8,564 bases of DNA from SZUA-252 sp035716005 (GCA_035716005.1 DASTKG010000108.1:1-8564), one strand, 5' to 3'. Shown: positions 1 to 8,564, counted from the first letter of the stretch. Notes: generated from the sequence alone by a model not told the origin. Translations and numbers: made by a program.

Positions 1-1
1 C

Positions 2-205
<204 letters not shown>

Positions 206-238
206 TTGGCTCGAAGCGCATAGAGAATCGGAGACGTC

Positions 239-391
239 ATGCCTCGCGATCAGATCACGCTCGCTTGCGGCGATTGCAAGGAGCGGAACTACACGAACAC
301 GAAGAACAAGCGGAAGCATCCGGACCGCGTCGAGTGGAAGAAGTTCTGCCCGCGCTGCCGGAAGCACACGCTACACAAAGAGACCCGGTAA
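239..391 (+). CDS. rpmG: 50S ribosomal protein L33, zinc-ribbon (four-Cys) form
   Basis: A 50-residue protein of the large ribosomal subunit, located near the E site. It begins MPRDQITLACGDC and carries two Cys-x2-Cys pairs (C10/C13 and C37/C40, the second in CPRCRKH). This is the zinc-binding 'C+' form of L33; the 'C-' paralogue, made under zinc limitation in some bacteria, lacks these cysteines. The length is normal for the family (about 50 residues), and the central NYTNTKNKRKHPDRVEWKKF stretch is typical. GGAG at 230-233, five bases before ATG, supports the start. It lies between tuf and tRNA-Trp, its usual position. The stop codon lies inside a predicted hairpin that ends where the tRNA begins. 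The identification is firm despite the small size. Confidence 0.96.
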   Translation: MPRDQITLACGDCKERNYTNTKNKRKHPDRVEWKKFCPRCRKHTLHKETR

Positions 392-415
392 CCCGACGGG
401 TCGCGCAGACCGGGT
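383..415 (+). other. Inverted repeat / hairpin abutting the 5' end of tRNA-Trp
   Basis: ACCCGGT (383-389) and ACCGGGT (409-415) are perfect 7-base complements. They enclose 19 bases that contain a smaller nested repeat, ACCC (391-394) and GGGT (398-401). The outer stem spans the rpmG stop codon, and its last base directly precedes the first base of the tRNA (416). There is no T-tract, so it is not a rho-independent terminator. It could present the pre-tRNA 5' end to RNase P or an endonuclease, or protect the upstream mRNA after processing. That role is inference; only the complementarity is seen. Confidence 0.4.
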
Positions 416-493
416 AGGCCAGTAGCTCAGTCCGGCTAGAGCACCGGTCTCCAAAACCGGGAGTCGGGGGTTCGAATCCCTCCTGGCCTGCCA
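416..493 (+). tRNA. trpT: tRNA-Trp (anticodon CCA), 3' CCA encoded
   Basis: A full cloverleaf can be drawn. The acceptor stem AGGCCAG (416-422) pairs with CTGGCCT (483-489) in seven Watson-Crick pairs. The D stem is GCTC/GAGC (425-428/439-442) with a 10-base loop. The anticodon stem CCGGT/ACCGG (444-448/456-460) holds the loop CTCCAAA, giving anticodon CCA at 451-453 for the Trp codon UGG. The variable loop is five bases (461-465). The T stem GGGGG/CCCTC (466-470/478-482, one G-U pair) carries the TTCGAAT loop. The discriminator base is G490, as in bacterial tRNA-Trp, and CCA (491-493) is encoded. It lies 24 bases after rpmG and 30 before the secE start, so it must be cut out of a longer mRNA. 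A tRNA-Trp between rpmG and secE is a familiar arrangement. Confidence 0.98.
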
Positions 494-512
494 CCTACGG
501 CATTGGGGATGG

Positions 513-518
513 AAGGGG
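513..518 (+). promoter_or_regulatory. Ribosome binding site deciding the secE GTG start
   Basis: AAGGGG lies five bases before GTG 524. The upstream in-frame alternatives, TTG 503 and ATG 509, have no comparable purine-rich site at correct spacing, and ATG 509 would place this Shine-Dalgarno sequence inside the coding region. This favours GTG 524. Confidence 0.6.
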
Positions 519-523
519 AATCC

Positions 524-763
524 GTGCGAGCGGAACCTACGGCAGAAAAAAGCGAACCGCGCACCGGGCCGATTCCGAGCCTCCGCGAGTACGTCAAGGA
601 CGTCCGCGTGGAGATGACGAAGGTTTCCTGGCCCACGCGCGAAGAATTGCGCCAGCACACGATGGTCGTGATCGTGATGGTGATCATGGTCGCCATCTTC
701 GTCGGCATCATCGACCGTGGACTCTCTTACGCGTTCGAAGCGCTGCTGAAGCTGCTCGGATGA
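524..763 (+). CDS. secE: Preprotein translocase subunit SecE
   Basis: SecE is the small essential membrane subunit that clamps SecY in the SecYEG channel. With the GTG start at 524 the protein has 79 residues, the size of the short single-span SecE found in most bacteria; E. coli SecE has three spans. The N-terminal 18 residues are polar and variable. The conserved cytoplasmic amphipathic helix carries the signature EMTKVSWPTREE (residues 30-41). One transmembrane segment follows (about residues 47-69, VVIVMVIMVAIFVGII core), then a short tail. ATG 509 or TTG 503 would add five or seven residues with poorer ribosome-binding context. The TGA stop overlaps the ATG of nusG (ATGA), suggesting translational coupling. 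The family and position before nusG leave little doubt; only the exact start is open. Confidence 0.95.
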   Translation: MRAEPTAEKSEPRTGPIPSLREYVKDVRVEMTKVSWPTREELRQHTMVVIVMVIMVAIFVGIIDRGLSYAFEALLKLLG

Positions 764-1311
764 CCACCGAAGAGGCGCGCACGATGCACTGGTACGTGAT
801 CCACACCTATTCCGGGCACGAGAACAAGGTGAAGGCCAATCTCGAGCGCGCCATTCACAGCGCCGGCCTGGAGCCGCACTTCGGCCAGATCCTCGTCGCG
901 ACCGAGGAATTCGCCGAGATGAAGGACGGGAAGCGGATCACGTCGAAGCGAAAGACGTTCCCGAGCTACGTGCTCGTCGAGATGGACCTGAATCAGGAGA
1001 CGCGGCTCGTGGTGCAGAACGTGCCCGGCGTCACCCGGTTCGTCGGCTCCGGCCAGGATCCGATCCCCCTCCGCGAGGCGGAGGTGAAGCGCATCCTCGG
1101 CCATCTGGAGACGGGCGGCCGCATGCGCGGCAGCGCCGAGGTTCCGTTCAAGTCGGGCGAGCACGTGAAGGTGATCGACGGACCCTTCACCGACTTCACG
1201 GGCGTCGTGGACGAGGTGAACCCCGAGCGGCAGAAGGTCAAGGTGATGGTGTCGATCTTCGGACGCGCGACCCCCGTCGAGCTCGATTTCTTGCAGGTAC
1301 AGCCGGTTTAA
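760..1311 (+). CDS. nusG: Transcription termination/antitermination factor NusG
   Basis: NusG is the universal elongation factor that binds the RNA polymerase clamp, reduces pausing, and in many bacteria links polymerase to Rho or to ribosomal protein S10. From ATG 760 the protein has 183 residues, close to E. coli (181). The N-terminal NGN domain runs from WYVIHTYSGHE (residues 11-21) through FPSYVLVEM (67-75) to about residue 115. After a linker, the KOW domain (about 131-158) shows FKSGEHVKVIDGPFTDFTG, and the protein ends with the typical SIFGRATPVELDF. The start is ambiguous. ATG 760 overlaps the secE stop by four bases but lacks a clear Shine-Dalgarno sequence. ATG 784 (giving 175 residues, beginning MHWYV) has AGAGG at 771-775 with eight-base spacing. 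I keep 760 because of the ATGA overlap and family length. The stop codon sits in a perfect 15-base palindrome. Confidence 0.97.
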   Translation: MTTEEARTMHWYVIHTYSGHENKVKANLERAIHSAGLEPHFGQILVATEEFAEMKDGKRITSKRKTFPSYVLVEMDLNQETRLVVQNVPGVTRFVGSGQDPIPLREAEVKRILGHLETGGRMRGSAEVPFKSGEHVKVIDGPFTDFTGVVDEVNPERQKVKVMVSIFGRATPVELDFLQVQPV

Positions 1312-1316
1312 CCGGC
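1302..1316 (+). other. Palindrome centred on the nusG stop codon
   Basis: GCCGGTT-T-AACCGGC is a perfect inverted repeat with 7-base arms. As RNA it would form a 5-bp GCCGG/CCGGC stem with a TTTAA loop that includes the TAA stop (1309-1311). No T-run follows, so it is not an intrinsic terminator. It may mark an mRNA processing or pausing point between nusG and the rplK unit, or be chance in GC-rich DNA. Confidence 0.35.
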
Positions 1317-1353
1317 CGTAAGCCGCGCCGGGCTCCGGCCCGCGCGCACGCCA

Positions 1354-1398
1354 CCACGCGTACCGTGGGAGCGGGGGCGACCCCGCGCGAGTGAAAGG
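1354..1398 (+). promoter_or_regulatory. Candidate L1 autoregulatory mRNA leader of rplK-rplA
   Basis: Two hairpins lie directly upstream of rplK. The first is CCACG (1354-1358) / CGTGG (1364-1368) with loop CGTAC. The second is GCGGGG (1371-1376) / CCCCGC (1381-1386) closed by a GCGA (GNRA) tetraloop. GTGGGAG spans the junction (1365-1371), and GCGAGTGAAAGG (1387-1398) follows and contains the rplK Shine-Dalgarno sequence. The L1 site of 23S rRNA also has a GGUGG:CCACC helix, the bases GAG, a second helix, and a strand of the type CGA...GAAAU. In E. coli and many other bacteria L1 represses the L11-L1 mRNA by binding such a mimic. The elements are seen; the assignment is inference from comparison by eye. 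The order differs from rRNA (CCACG comes first), so the fold would be circularly permuted. An alternative is an unrelated structured leader. Confidence 0.5.
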
Positions 1399-1404
1399 AT
1401 TCTC

Positions 1405-1836
1405 ATGGCGAAGTCGAAACCGATCCAGGCCCTGGTGAAGCTCCAGGTGTCGGCCGGTAGCGCGACGCCGGCGCCGCCCATCGGGCCGGCGCTCGGCCAG
1501 CACGGCGTGAACATCATGGACTTCTGCAAGCAGTTCAACGCCAAGACCCAGGGGCAGACCGGGCTCATCATCCCGGTCGTCATCACGGTCTACAGCGACC
1601 GATCCTTCACGTTCATCACCAAGACGCCCCCGGCGGCCGTGCTCCTGAAGCGGGCGGCCGGCATCGCGAAGGGCTCGGGCGTCCCGAACCGGACCAAGGT
1701 GGCGAAGGTCACCAAGGAGCAGGTGCGGGAGATCGCCGAGCTGAAGCGTCCCGACTTGAACGCCAACGACGTCGAGATGGCCATGCGCATGGTGGAAGGC
1801 ACCGCGCGCAGCATGGGCATCGACATTGTCGGGTAA
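1405..1836 (+). CDS. rplK: 50S ribosomal protein L11
   Basis: L11 binds the GTPase-associated centre of 23S rRNA at the base of the stalk, next to L10/L12, and helps factor-dependent GTP hydrolysis. It is the target region of thiostrepton and the sensor for RelA activation. The 143 residues match the family length (about 141-142). The N-terminal domain shows the proline-rich signature PAPPIGPALGQHGVNIM (residues 22-38), then FCKQFNAKT. The C-terminal rRNA-binding domain (about 72-143) shows FITKTPPAAVLLKRAAG and the end signature, ELKRPDLNANDVE followed by EGTARSMGI. AAAGGA at 1394-1399, five bases before ATG, supports the start. It follows nusG after 93 bases, the longest spacer here, which holds a structured leader probably controlling both rplK and rplA. 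rplA follows after 12 bases. Confidence 0.98.
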   Translation: MAKSKPIQALVKLQVSAGSATPAPPIGPALGQHGVNIMDFCKQFNAKTQGQTGLIIPVVITVYSDRSFTFITKTPPAAVLLKRAAGIAKGSGVPNRTKVAKVTKEQVREIAELKRPDLNANDVEMAMRMVEGTARSMGIDIVG

Positions 1837-1848
1837 GGGGGCGCGACG

Positions 1849-2553
1849 ATGAAGCTAGGGAAGCGTTTCCGTTCGGCGACCGAGACGGTGGGCGCCGAGA
1901 AGCTGTCCGATCTGAACGTGGCCGTCGACAAGCTCAAGGCTTCCGCCACGGCCAAGTTCGACGAGACGATCGAAGTGGCGATGCGTCTCGGGGTCGATCC
2001 CCGCCATGCCGACCAGCAGGTGCGCGGCACGGTCGTGCTCCCTCACGGGACGGGGAAGAAGGTTCGCGTGCTCGTTCTCACGAAGGGCGAGAAGGAGCGC
2101 GAAGCGAAGGACGCCGGCGCCGATTTCGTCGGCTCCGACGAGTGGATCAAGAAGCTCAACGAGGGATGGACGGACGTGGACACGATCATCGCCACGCCCG
2201 ACATGATGGGCGAGGTCGGAAAGCTCGGCCGCGTCCTCGGACCTCGCGGGCTCATGCCGAACCCCCGCAGCGGAACGGTCACCATGGACGTGGCGAAGGC
2301 GGTTCGGGAGATGAAGGCCGGAAAGATCGAGTATCGCGTGGACAAGGCCGGCAATCTTCACGCCCCGGTGGGCAAGGCCTCGTTCGGGAAGGATCAGCTC
2401 CTCCAGAACGTCGAAACGTTCCTGCGCGAAGTGATCCGCCTGAAGCCGGCGTCGGCGAAGGGCCAGTATCTCCGTAGCATCACGATCAGCTCGACGATGG
2501 GGCCGCCGGTGCGTCTCGATCCCGTCGCGATCCAGTCGAGCCTGAAGGCCTAG
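1849..2553 (+). CDS. rplA: 50S ribosomal protein L1
   Basis: L1 forms the mobile L1 stalk of the large subunit, which guides deacylated tRNA out of the E site. In many bacteria free L1 also represses translation of its own rplK-rplA mRNA. The 234 residues equal the E. coli length. Visible hallmarks are ATAKFDETIEVAMRLGVD (residues 33-50), VRGTVVLPHGTGK (58-70), and the signature LGRVLGPRGLMPNP followed by SGTVT (127-145). The C-terminal half of domain I resumes at GKIEYRVDKAGNLHAPVGK and ends at ITISSTMGP. The Shine-Dalgarno sequence AAGGGGG (1835-1841) overlaps the rplK stop codon and lies seven bases before ATG, so translation of the two genes is probably coupled. A 49-base spacer with a small hairpin separates it from rplJ. 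Confidence 0.98.
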   Translation: MKLGKRFRSATETVGAEKLSDLNVAVDKLKASATAKFDETIEVAMRLGVDPRHADQQVRGTVVLPHGTGKKVRVLVLTKGEKEREAKDAGADFVGSDEWIKKLNEGWTDVDTIIATPDMMGEVGKLGRVLGPRGLMPNPRSGTVTMDVAKAVREMKAGKIEYRVDKAGNLHAPVGKASFGKDQLLQNVETFLREVIRLKPASAKGQYLRSITISSTMGPPVRLDPVAIQSSLKA

Positions 2554-2568
2554 CGGCCCGCACGGCCG
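2554..2568 (+). other. Small hairpin in the rplA-rplJ spacer
   Basis: CGGCC (2554-2558) and GGCCG (2564-2568) can pair around the loop CGCAC, starting at the base after the rplA stop codon. No T-tract follows. It could be a weak mRNA-stability or pausing element. At only 5 bp in GC-rich DNA it may be chance. Confidence 0.25.
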
Positions 2569-2602
2569 AACCAACACCGGTATTCACGAGAGGTTATCGT
2601 CC

Positions 2603-3118
2603 ATGGCCACCGCTGAAAAAGAAAAGGAAGTCGCCGCGCTCGAGGCGATCATCGCCCGCTCGAAGTCGATCTATCTGACCGACTTCCAGGGGATGAACGT
2701 CGAGCTGGCGACCAAGATGCGACGCAAGCTCCGCGACGCCAAGGTGGAGTACGTCGTCGCGAAGAACACGCTCGCGAAGCGCGCGCTGCGCGCCCACGGC
2801 GTGGAGGCGCTCGATTCGTACCTGGAGGGCCCCACGGGGATCGCCTTCGGATCGGACGAGGTCGCCGCGGCGAAGGTCCTCGCGGACTTCGCCAGGGAAT
2901 TCGAGAAACCGGCTTTGAAGGCCGCCTACGTCGGCGGTCATGTCTACAACGCGGACGGCATCAAGACCCTGGCCCTGCTCCCGCCTCGGGAGATTCTGCT
3001 GGGACAGGTGATCGGCGCTCTCCGTTCCCCCATGCAAGGCGTCGTCGGCGTGCTTTCGGGCTCGCTCCGGCAAATGGTGGGAGTCATCGACGCGATTGGG
3101 AAGAAGAAGCAGGGGTAG
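2603..3118 (+). CDS. rplJ: 50S ribosomal protein L10
   Basis: L10 anchors the L7/L12 dimers to the ribosome stalk. The protein has 171 residues. Its globular rRNA-binding domain (about 1-125) shows YLTDFQGMNVE (residues 24-34), KVEYVVAKNTLAKRAL (47-62), and LEGPTGIAFG (74-83). The C-terminal long helix that carries L12 dimers begins after LPPREILLG (126-134) and runs through ALRSPMQGVVGVLSG and LRQMVGVIDAI to a basic tail. That part is about ten residues longer than in E. coli and resembles, from memory, the Thermotoga maritima protein that carries three L12 dimers. GAGAGGT at 2588-2594, eight bases before ATG 2603, supports the start. The spacer to rplA is only 49 bases, too short for the long L10-binding leader of enterobacteria. 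rplL follows after 54 bases. Confidence 0.98.
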   Translation: MATAEKEKEVAALEAIIARSKSIYLTDFQGMNVELATKMRRKLRDAKVEYVVAKNTLAKRALRAHGVEALDSYLEGPTGIAFGSDEVAAAKVLADFAREFEKPALKAAYVGGHVYNADGIKTLALLPPREILLGQVIGALRSPMQGVVGVLSGSLRQMVGVIDAIGKKKQG

Positions 3119-3121
3119 GCC

Positions 3122-3139
3122 CCGCGGACGACCCCGCGG
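3122..3139 (+). other. Hairpin in the rplJ-rplL spacer
   Basis: CCGCGG (3122-3127) and CCGCGG (3134-3139) can form a 6-bp stem with loop ACGACC. An overlapping alternative pairs GGGG (3112-3115) at the rplJ end with CCCC (3120-3123). The strong rplL ribosome binding site lies 18 bases downstream and stays outside the stem. There is no T-run. A role in mRNA processing or in insulating rplL translation from rplJ is possible but unproven. Confidence 0.25.
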
Positions 3140-3156
3140 CCCTGCCCGGGGGTACC

Positions 3157-3165
3157 TAAGGAGGA
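3157..3165 (+). promoter_or_regulatory. Full-length Shine-Dalgarno sequence of rplL
   Basis: TAAGGAGGA is complementary to the 16S rRNA 3' end over nearly the whole anti-Shine-Dalgarno segment. It lies eight bases from GTG 3173 (measured from GGAGG at 3160-3164). It is the strongest site in the window and fixes GTG 3173 as the start. A strong site fits the need for several L12 copies per ribosome. Confidence 0.85.
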
Positions 3166-3172
3166 ATCTTCA

Positions 3173-3562
3173 GTGGAAAGCGCGAACAAGGACCAGCAGA
3201 TCATCAGCCTTCTCGAGAACATGACCATGCTCGAAGTTTCGAATCTCGTGAAGAAGATGGAAGAGCACTTCGGCGTGACGGCGGCGGCCCCGATGATGAT
3301 GGCCGGCCCGATGATGGGCGGCGGCGCGGCGGCGGCGGCGGTCGAGGAGAAGACCGAGTTCGACGTCATGCTCATGGCGGCGGGCGACAAGAAGATCAAC
3401 GTCATCAAGGTGGTGCGCGAGCTGACGGGCCTCGGGCTGAAGGAAGCCAAGGACCTGGTCGACGGCGCCCCGAAGGCCGTGAAGGAGAAGGTTTCGAAGG
3501 AAGAGGCCGCCAGCATGAAGGCCAAGCTCGAGGAGCAGGGAGCGACCGTCGAAATCAAGTAA
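3173..3562 (+). CDS. rplL: 50S ribosomal protein L7/L12
   Basis: L7/L12 is the multicopy stalk protein that recruits translation factors and stimulates their GTPase activity. The protein has 129 residues (family about 120-128) and starts at GTG. The N-terminal dimerisation and L10-binding domain spans about 1-35 (ISLLENMTMLEVSNLVKKME). A flexible hinge (about 36-57) follows, then the globular C-terminal domain (58-129) with TEFDVMLMAAGDKK, ELTGLGLKEAKDLVDGAP and EQGATVEIK. The helix GLGLKEAKDLVD is the factor-contacting surface. The hinge is unusual: residues 41-48 include five methionines in two PMM blocks, followed by a Gly/Ala run, where most homologues have mainly Ala, Pro and Val. rpoB follows after 54 bases, with no sign of the long attenuator/RNase III spacer of enterobacteria. 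Confidence 0.98.
   Translation: MESANKDQQIISLLENMTMLEVSNLVKKMEEHFGVTAAAPMMMAGPMMGGGAAAAAVEEKTEFDVMLMAAGDKKINVIKVVRELTGLGLKEAKDLVDGAPKAVKEKVSKEEAASMKAKLEEQGATVEIK
3289..3341 (+). repeat. Low-complexity repeats encoding the L7/L12 hinge
   Basis: CCCGATGATG occurs twice, at 3289-3298 and 3307-3316, offset by 18 bases (six codons). It encodes two PMM blocks (P40 and P46). A run of GCG/GGC triplets to about 3341 encodes Gly-Gly-Gly then five alanines. The whole lies in frame inside rplL. Such triplet runs are prone to replication slippage, which keeps the reading frame and changes only hinge length. Confidence 0.7.
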
Positions 3563-3601
3563 GCGCGTTTCCGAGAGTAGTCGTCACGGCCGTCTTTGGA
3601 G

Positions 3602-3609
3602 AAGGGTGG
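3602..3609 (+). promoter_or_regulatory. Ribosome binding site deciding the rpoB GTG start
   Basis: AAGGGTGG, within the purine-rich stretch 3598-3609, ends seven bases before GTG 3617. The in-frame TTG at 3596 would put this site inside the gene and has no site of its own upstream, so GTG 3617 is preferred. Confidence 0.7.
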
Positions 3610-3616
3610 CATCGAC

Positions 3617-7480
<3,864 letters not shown>

Positions 7481-7485
7481 GCCGA

Positions 7486-7490
7486 GGAGG
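7486..7490 (+). promoter_or_regulatory. Ribosome binding site of rpoC
   Basis: GGAGG lies ten bases before ATG 7501, in the 20-base spacer after the rpoB stop. It supports the upstream start over the in-frame ATG codons at 7585 and 7621. Confidence 0.65.
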
Positions 7491-7500
7491 CGACACGACG

Positions 7501-8564
7501 ATGCAGGAATTGTTCGGAATCAAGTCCCCGCTCGCTACGGAACGCCAGCGCTTCTCGTTGACGCGTCCGGACGACCGCGATCTCATGCGGCGCCGGCTCT
7601 CGTTCAACTCGATCCGCATCATGCTGGCGTCCCCGGAGACGATGCGGTCTTGGTCGCACGGCGAGGTGACGAAGCCGGAGACCATCAACTACAGGTCGTT
7701 CAAGCCGGAGCGCGACGGACTCTTCTGCGAGAAGATCTTCGGCCCGGTGAAGGATTGGGAGTGCTCCTGCGGCAAGTACAAGCGCATCCGCTACCGCGGC
7801 GTCATCTGCGACCGCTGCGGCGTGGAAGTGACGCAGGCGAAGGTGCGCCGCGAGCGGCTGGGCCACATCAACCTGGCCGTCCCGGTCTCGCACATCTGGT
7901 TCTTCAAGGCGGTGCCGAGCCGCATCGGCCACCTCCTCGACATGTCCATCCGCGACCTGGAGCGCGTGCTCTACTACGAGTCGTACGTCGTCCTCGATCC
8001 GGGGACGAGCGGCTTGAAGAAGAAGCAGCTCCTGTCGGAGGACGAGTACTACGAGCTGACGCAGGACGAGACGATCGCCTTCGAGGCCAAGATGGGCGCC
8101 GAGGCGATCCGCGACCTCCTCACGGAGATCGATCTCGACGAGCTGTCGGCCGAGCTTCGCGCCATCGCGAAGATCGAGAATTCGGTCCAGCGCAAGAAGG
8201 AGACGCTGAAGCGCCTCCGCATCGTGGAGGCGTTCCGCCAGAGCGGCAACCGGCCCGAGTGGATGATCCTCGGCGTCGTGCCCGTCCTGCCACCGGATCT
8301 CAGGCCGCTCGTTCCGCTCGAGGGCGGACGGTTCGCGACCTCGGACCTGAACGATCTCTACCGCCGGGTCATCAACCGGAACAACCGGCTGAAGAAGCTC
8401 ATGGACATCCGGGCGCCTGAAGTCATCCTCCGCAACGAGAAGCGGATGCTCCAGGAAGCCGTGGACGCCCTCTTCGACAACGGCCGGCGGAGCCGCGCCG
8501 TGCGCGGGCAGGGCAACCGCCCGCTCAAGTCGCTGAGCGACATGCTGAAGGGGAAGCAGGGGCG
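7501..8564 (+). CDS. rpoC: DNA-directed RNA polymerase subunit beta', N-terminal part (cut by window end)
   Basis: RpoC is the second large subunit of RNA polymerase and carries the catalytic Mg-binding aspartates, which lie beyond the window. The frame stays open from ATG 7501 to the last base, giving 354 complete codons. After a variable N-terminus comes IMLASPETMRSWSHGEV, then KPETINYRSFKPERDGLFC. The zinc ribbon has C88, C90, C103 and C106 (in CSCGKY and GVICDRCGVEV), matching E. coli C70/C72/C85/C88. PEWMILGVVPVLPPDLRPLV (253-272) and GGRFATSDLNDLYRRVINRN (275-294) lead into the clamp helices, about 284-330 (NNRLKKLMDIRAPEVILRNE, then RMLQEAVDALFDNG), the main sigma-binding site. The window ends in LKGKQG, just before the switch/rudder region. 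The N-terminus is about 18 residues longer than in E. coli. It forms the rpoBC unit with the upstream gene. Confidence 0.98.
   Translation, partial: MQELFGIKSPLATERQRFSLTRPDDRDLMRRRLSFNSIRIMLASPETMRSWSHGEVTKPETINYRSFKPERDGLFCEKIFGPVKDWECSCGKYKRIRYRGVICDRCGVEVTQAKVRRERLGHINLAVPVSHIWFFKAVPSRIGHLLDMSIRDLERVLYYESYVVLDPGTSGLKKKQLLSEDEYYELTQDETIAFEAKMGAEAIRDLLTEIDLDELSAELRAIAKIENSVQRKKETLKRLRIVEAFRQSGNRPEWMILGVVPVLPPDLRPLVPLEGGRFATSDLNDLYRRVINRNNRLKKLMDIRAPEVILRNEKRMLQEAVDALFDNGRRSRAVRGQGNRPLKSLSDMLKGKQG

Noticed and set aside
1291..1324. A possible promoter for rplK, with TTGCAG as -35 and TAAGCC as -10.
   Set aside because: The spacing is about 22 bases, the -10 match is poor, and the region is GC-rich. 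An rplK promoter may exist, but the sequence does not show it convincingly.
1371..1386. The GCGGGG-GCGA-CCCCGC hairpin as an intrinsic terminator of nusG.
   Set aside because: No T-run follows; the stem is followed directly by the rplK ribosome binding site, which fits a leader structure better than a terminator.
727..1503. A 258-codon minus-strand frame across nusG and the rplK leader.
   Set aside because: It is antisense to conserved nusG and shows only low-information Arg/Leu/His-rich sequence.
3563..3616. A possible attenuator or terminator between rplL and rpoB, around the 8-base palindrome ACGGCCGT (3586-3593).
   Set aside because: The palindrome has no loop and no T-tract after it, so it cannot form a stable terminator hairpin.
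7650..8420. A 256-codon plus-strand frame inside the rpoC region.
   Set aside because: The frame opening at ATG 7501 encodes clear RpoC with zinc-ribbon cysteines and clamp helices; this overlapping frame is its shadow.

Overview
The window is a GC-rich (about two thirds G+C by eye), gene-dense stretch of bacterial chromosome. It carries the classic translation/transcription super-cluster, all on the + strand: tuf (3' end) - rpmG - tRNA-Trp(CCA) - secE - nusG - rplK - rplA - rplJ - rplL - rpoB - rpoC (5' part). There is no mobile element, CRISPR array, phage gene or accessory island. No gene-free stretch reaches 300 bases; the longest gap is the 93 bases between nusG and rplK. I found no convincing promoter or rho-independent terminator, so the block looks like one or two long cotranscribed units whose promoters lie outside the window.

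Layout. Positions 1-763 hold the end of EF-Tu, the small zinc-ribbon ribosomal protein L33, a tRNA-Trp with encoded CCA, and the SecE translocon subunit. NusG overlaps secE by four bases (ATGA). Next come the L11-L1 pair and the L10-L12 stalk pair, then the two largest RNA polymerase subunits. RpoB is complete. RpoC is cut by the window edge after about 354 codons, within the conserved region just after the clamp helices. Three genes are called with GTG starts (secE, rplL, rpoB), each supported by a well-placed Shine-Dalgarno sequence.

How the genes work together. EF-Tu, L33, L11, L1, L10 and L12 belong to the translating ribosome; L11/L10/L12 form the GTPase-associated stalk on which EF-Tu acts. 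NusG binds RNA polymerase (RpoB/RpoC) and can couple it to ribosomes. SecE is a membrane subunit of the SecYEG channel. The order is one of the most conserved in bacteria.

Organism. RpoB has a sizeable insertion in the place of the proteobacterial beta-SI2 insert and a 'VHYTHYGR' variant that I recall from Bacteroidetes-like sequences. With the high G+C this is compatible with a GC-rich member of the FCB-type lineages (for example Gemmatimonadota or Candidatus Eisenbacteria) or another little-cultured phylum. This is inference from memory, not a phylogenetic placement.

Nothing in the window amounts to a new system. The points most worth a second look are: a structured nusG-rplK leader resembling the L1-binding site of 23S rRNA, apparently in circularly permuted order; a methionine-rich, internally repeated hinge in L7/L12; an L10 C-terminal helix long enough for three L12 dimers; and a hairpin abutting the 5' end of tRNA-Trp.
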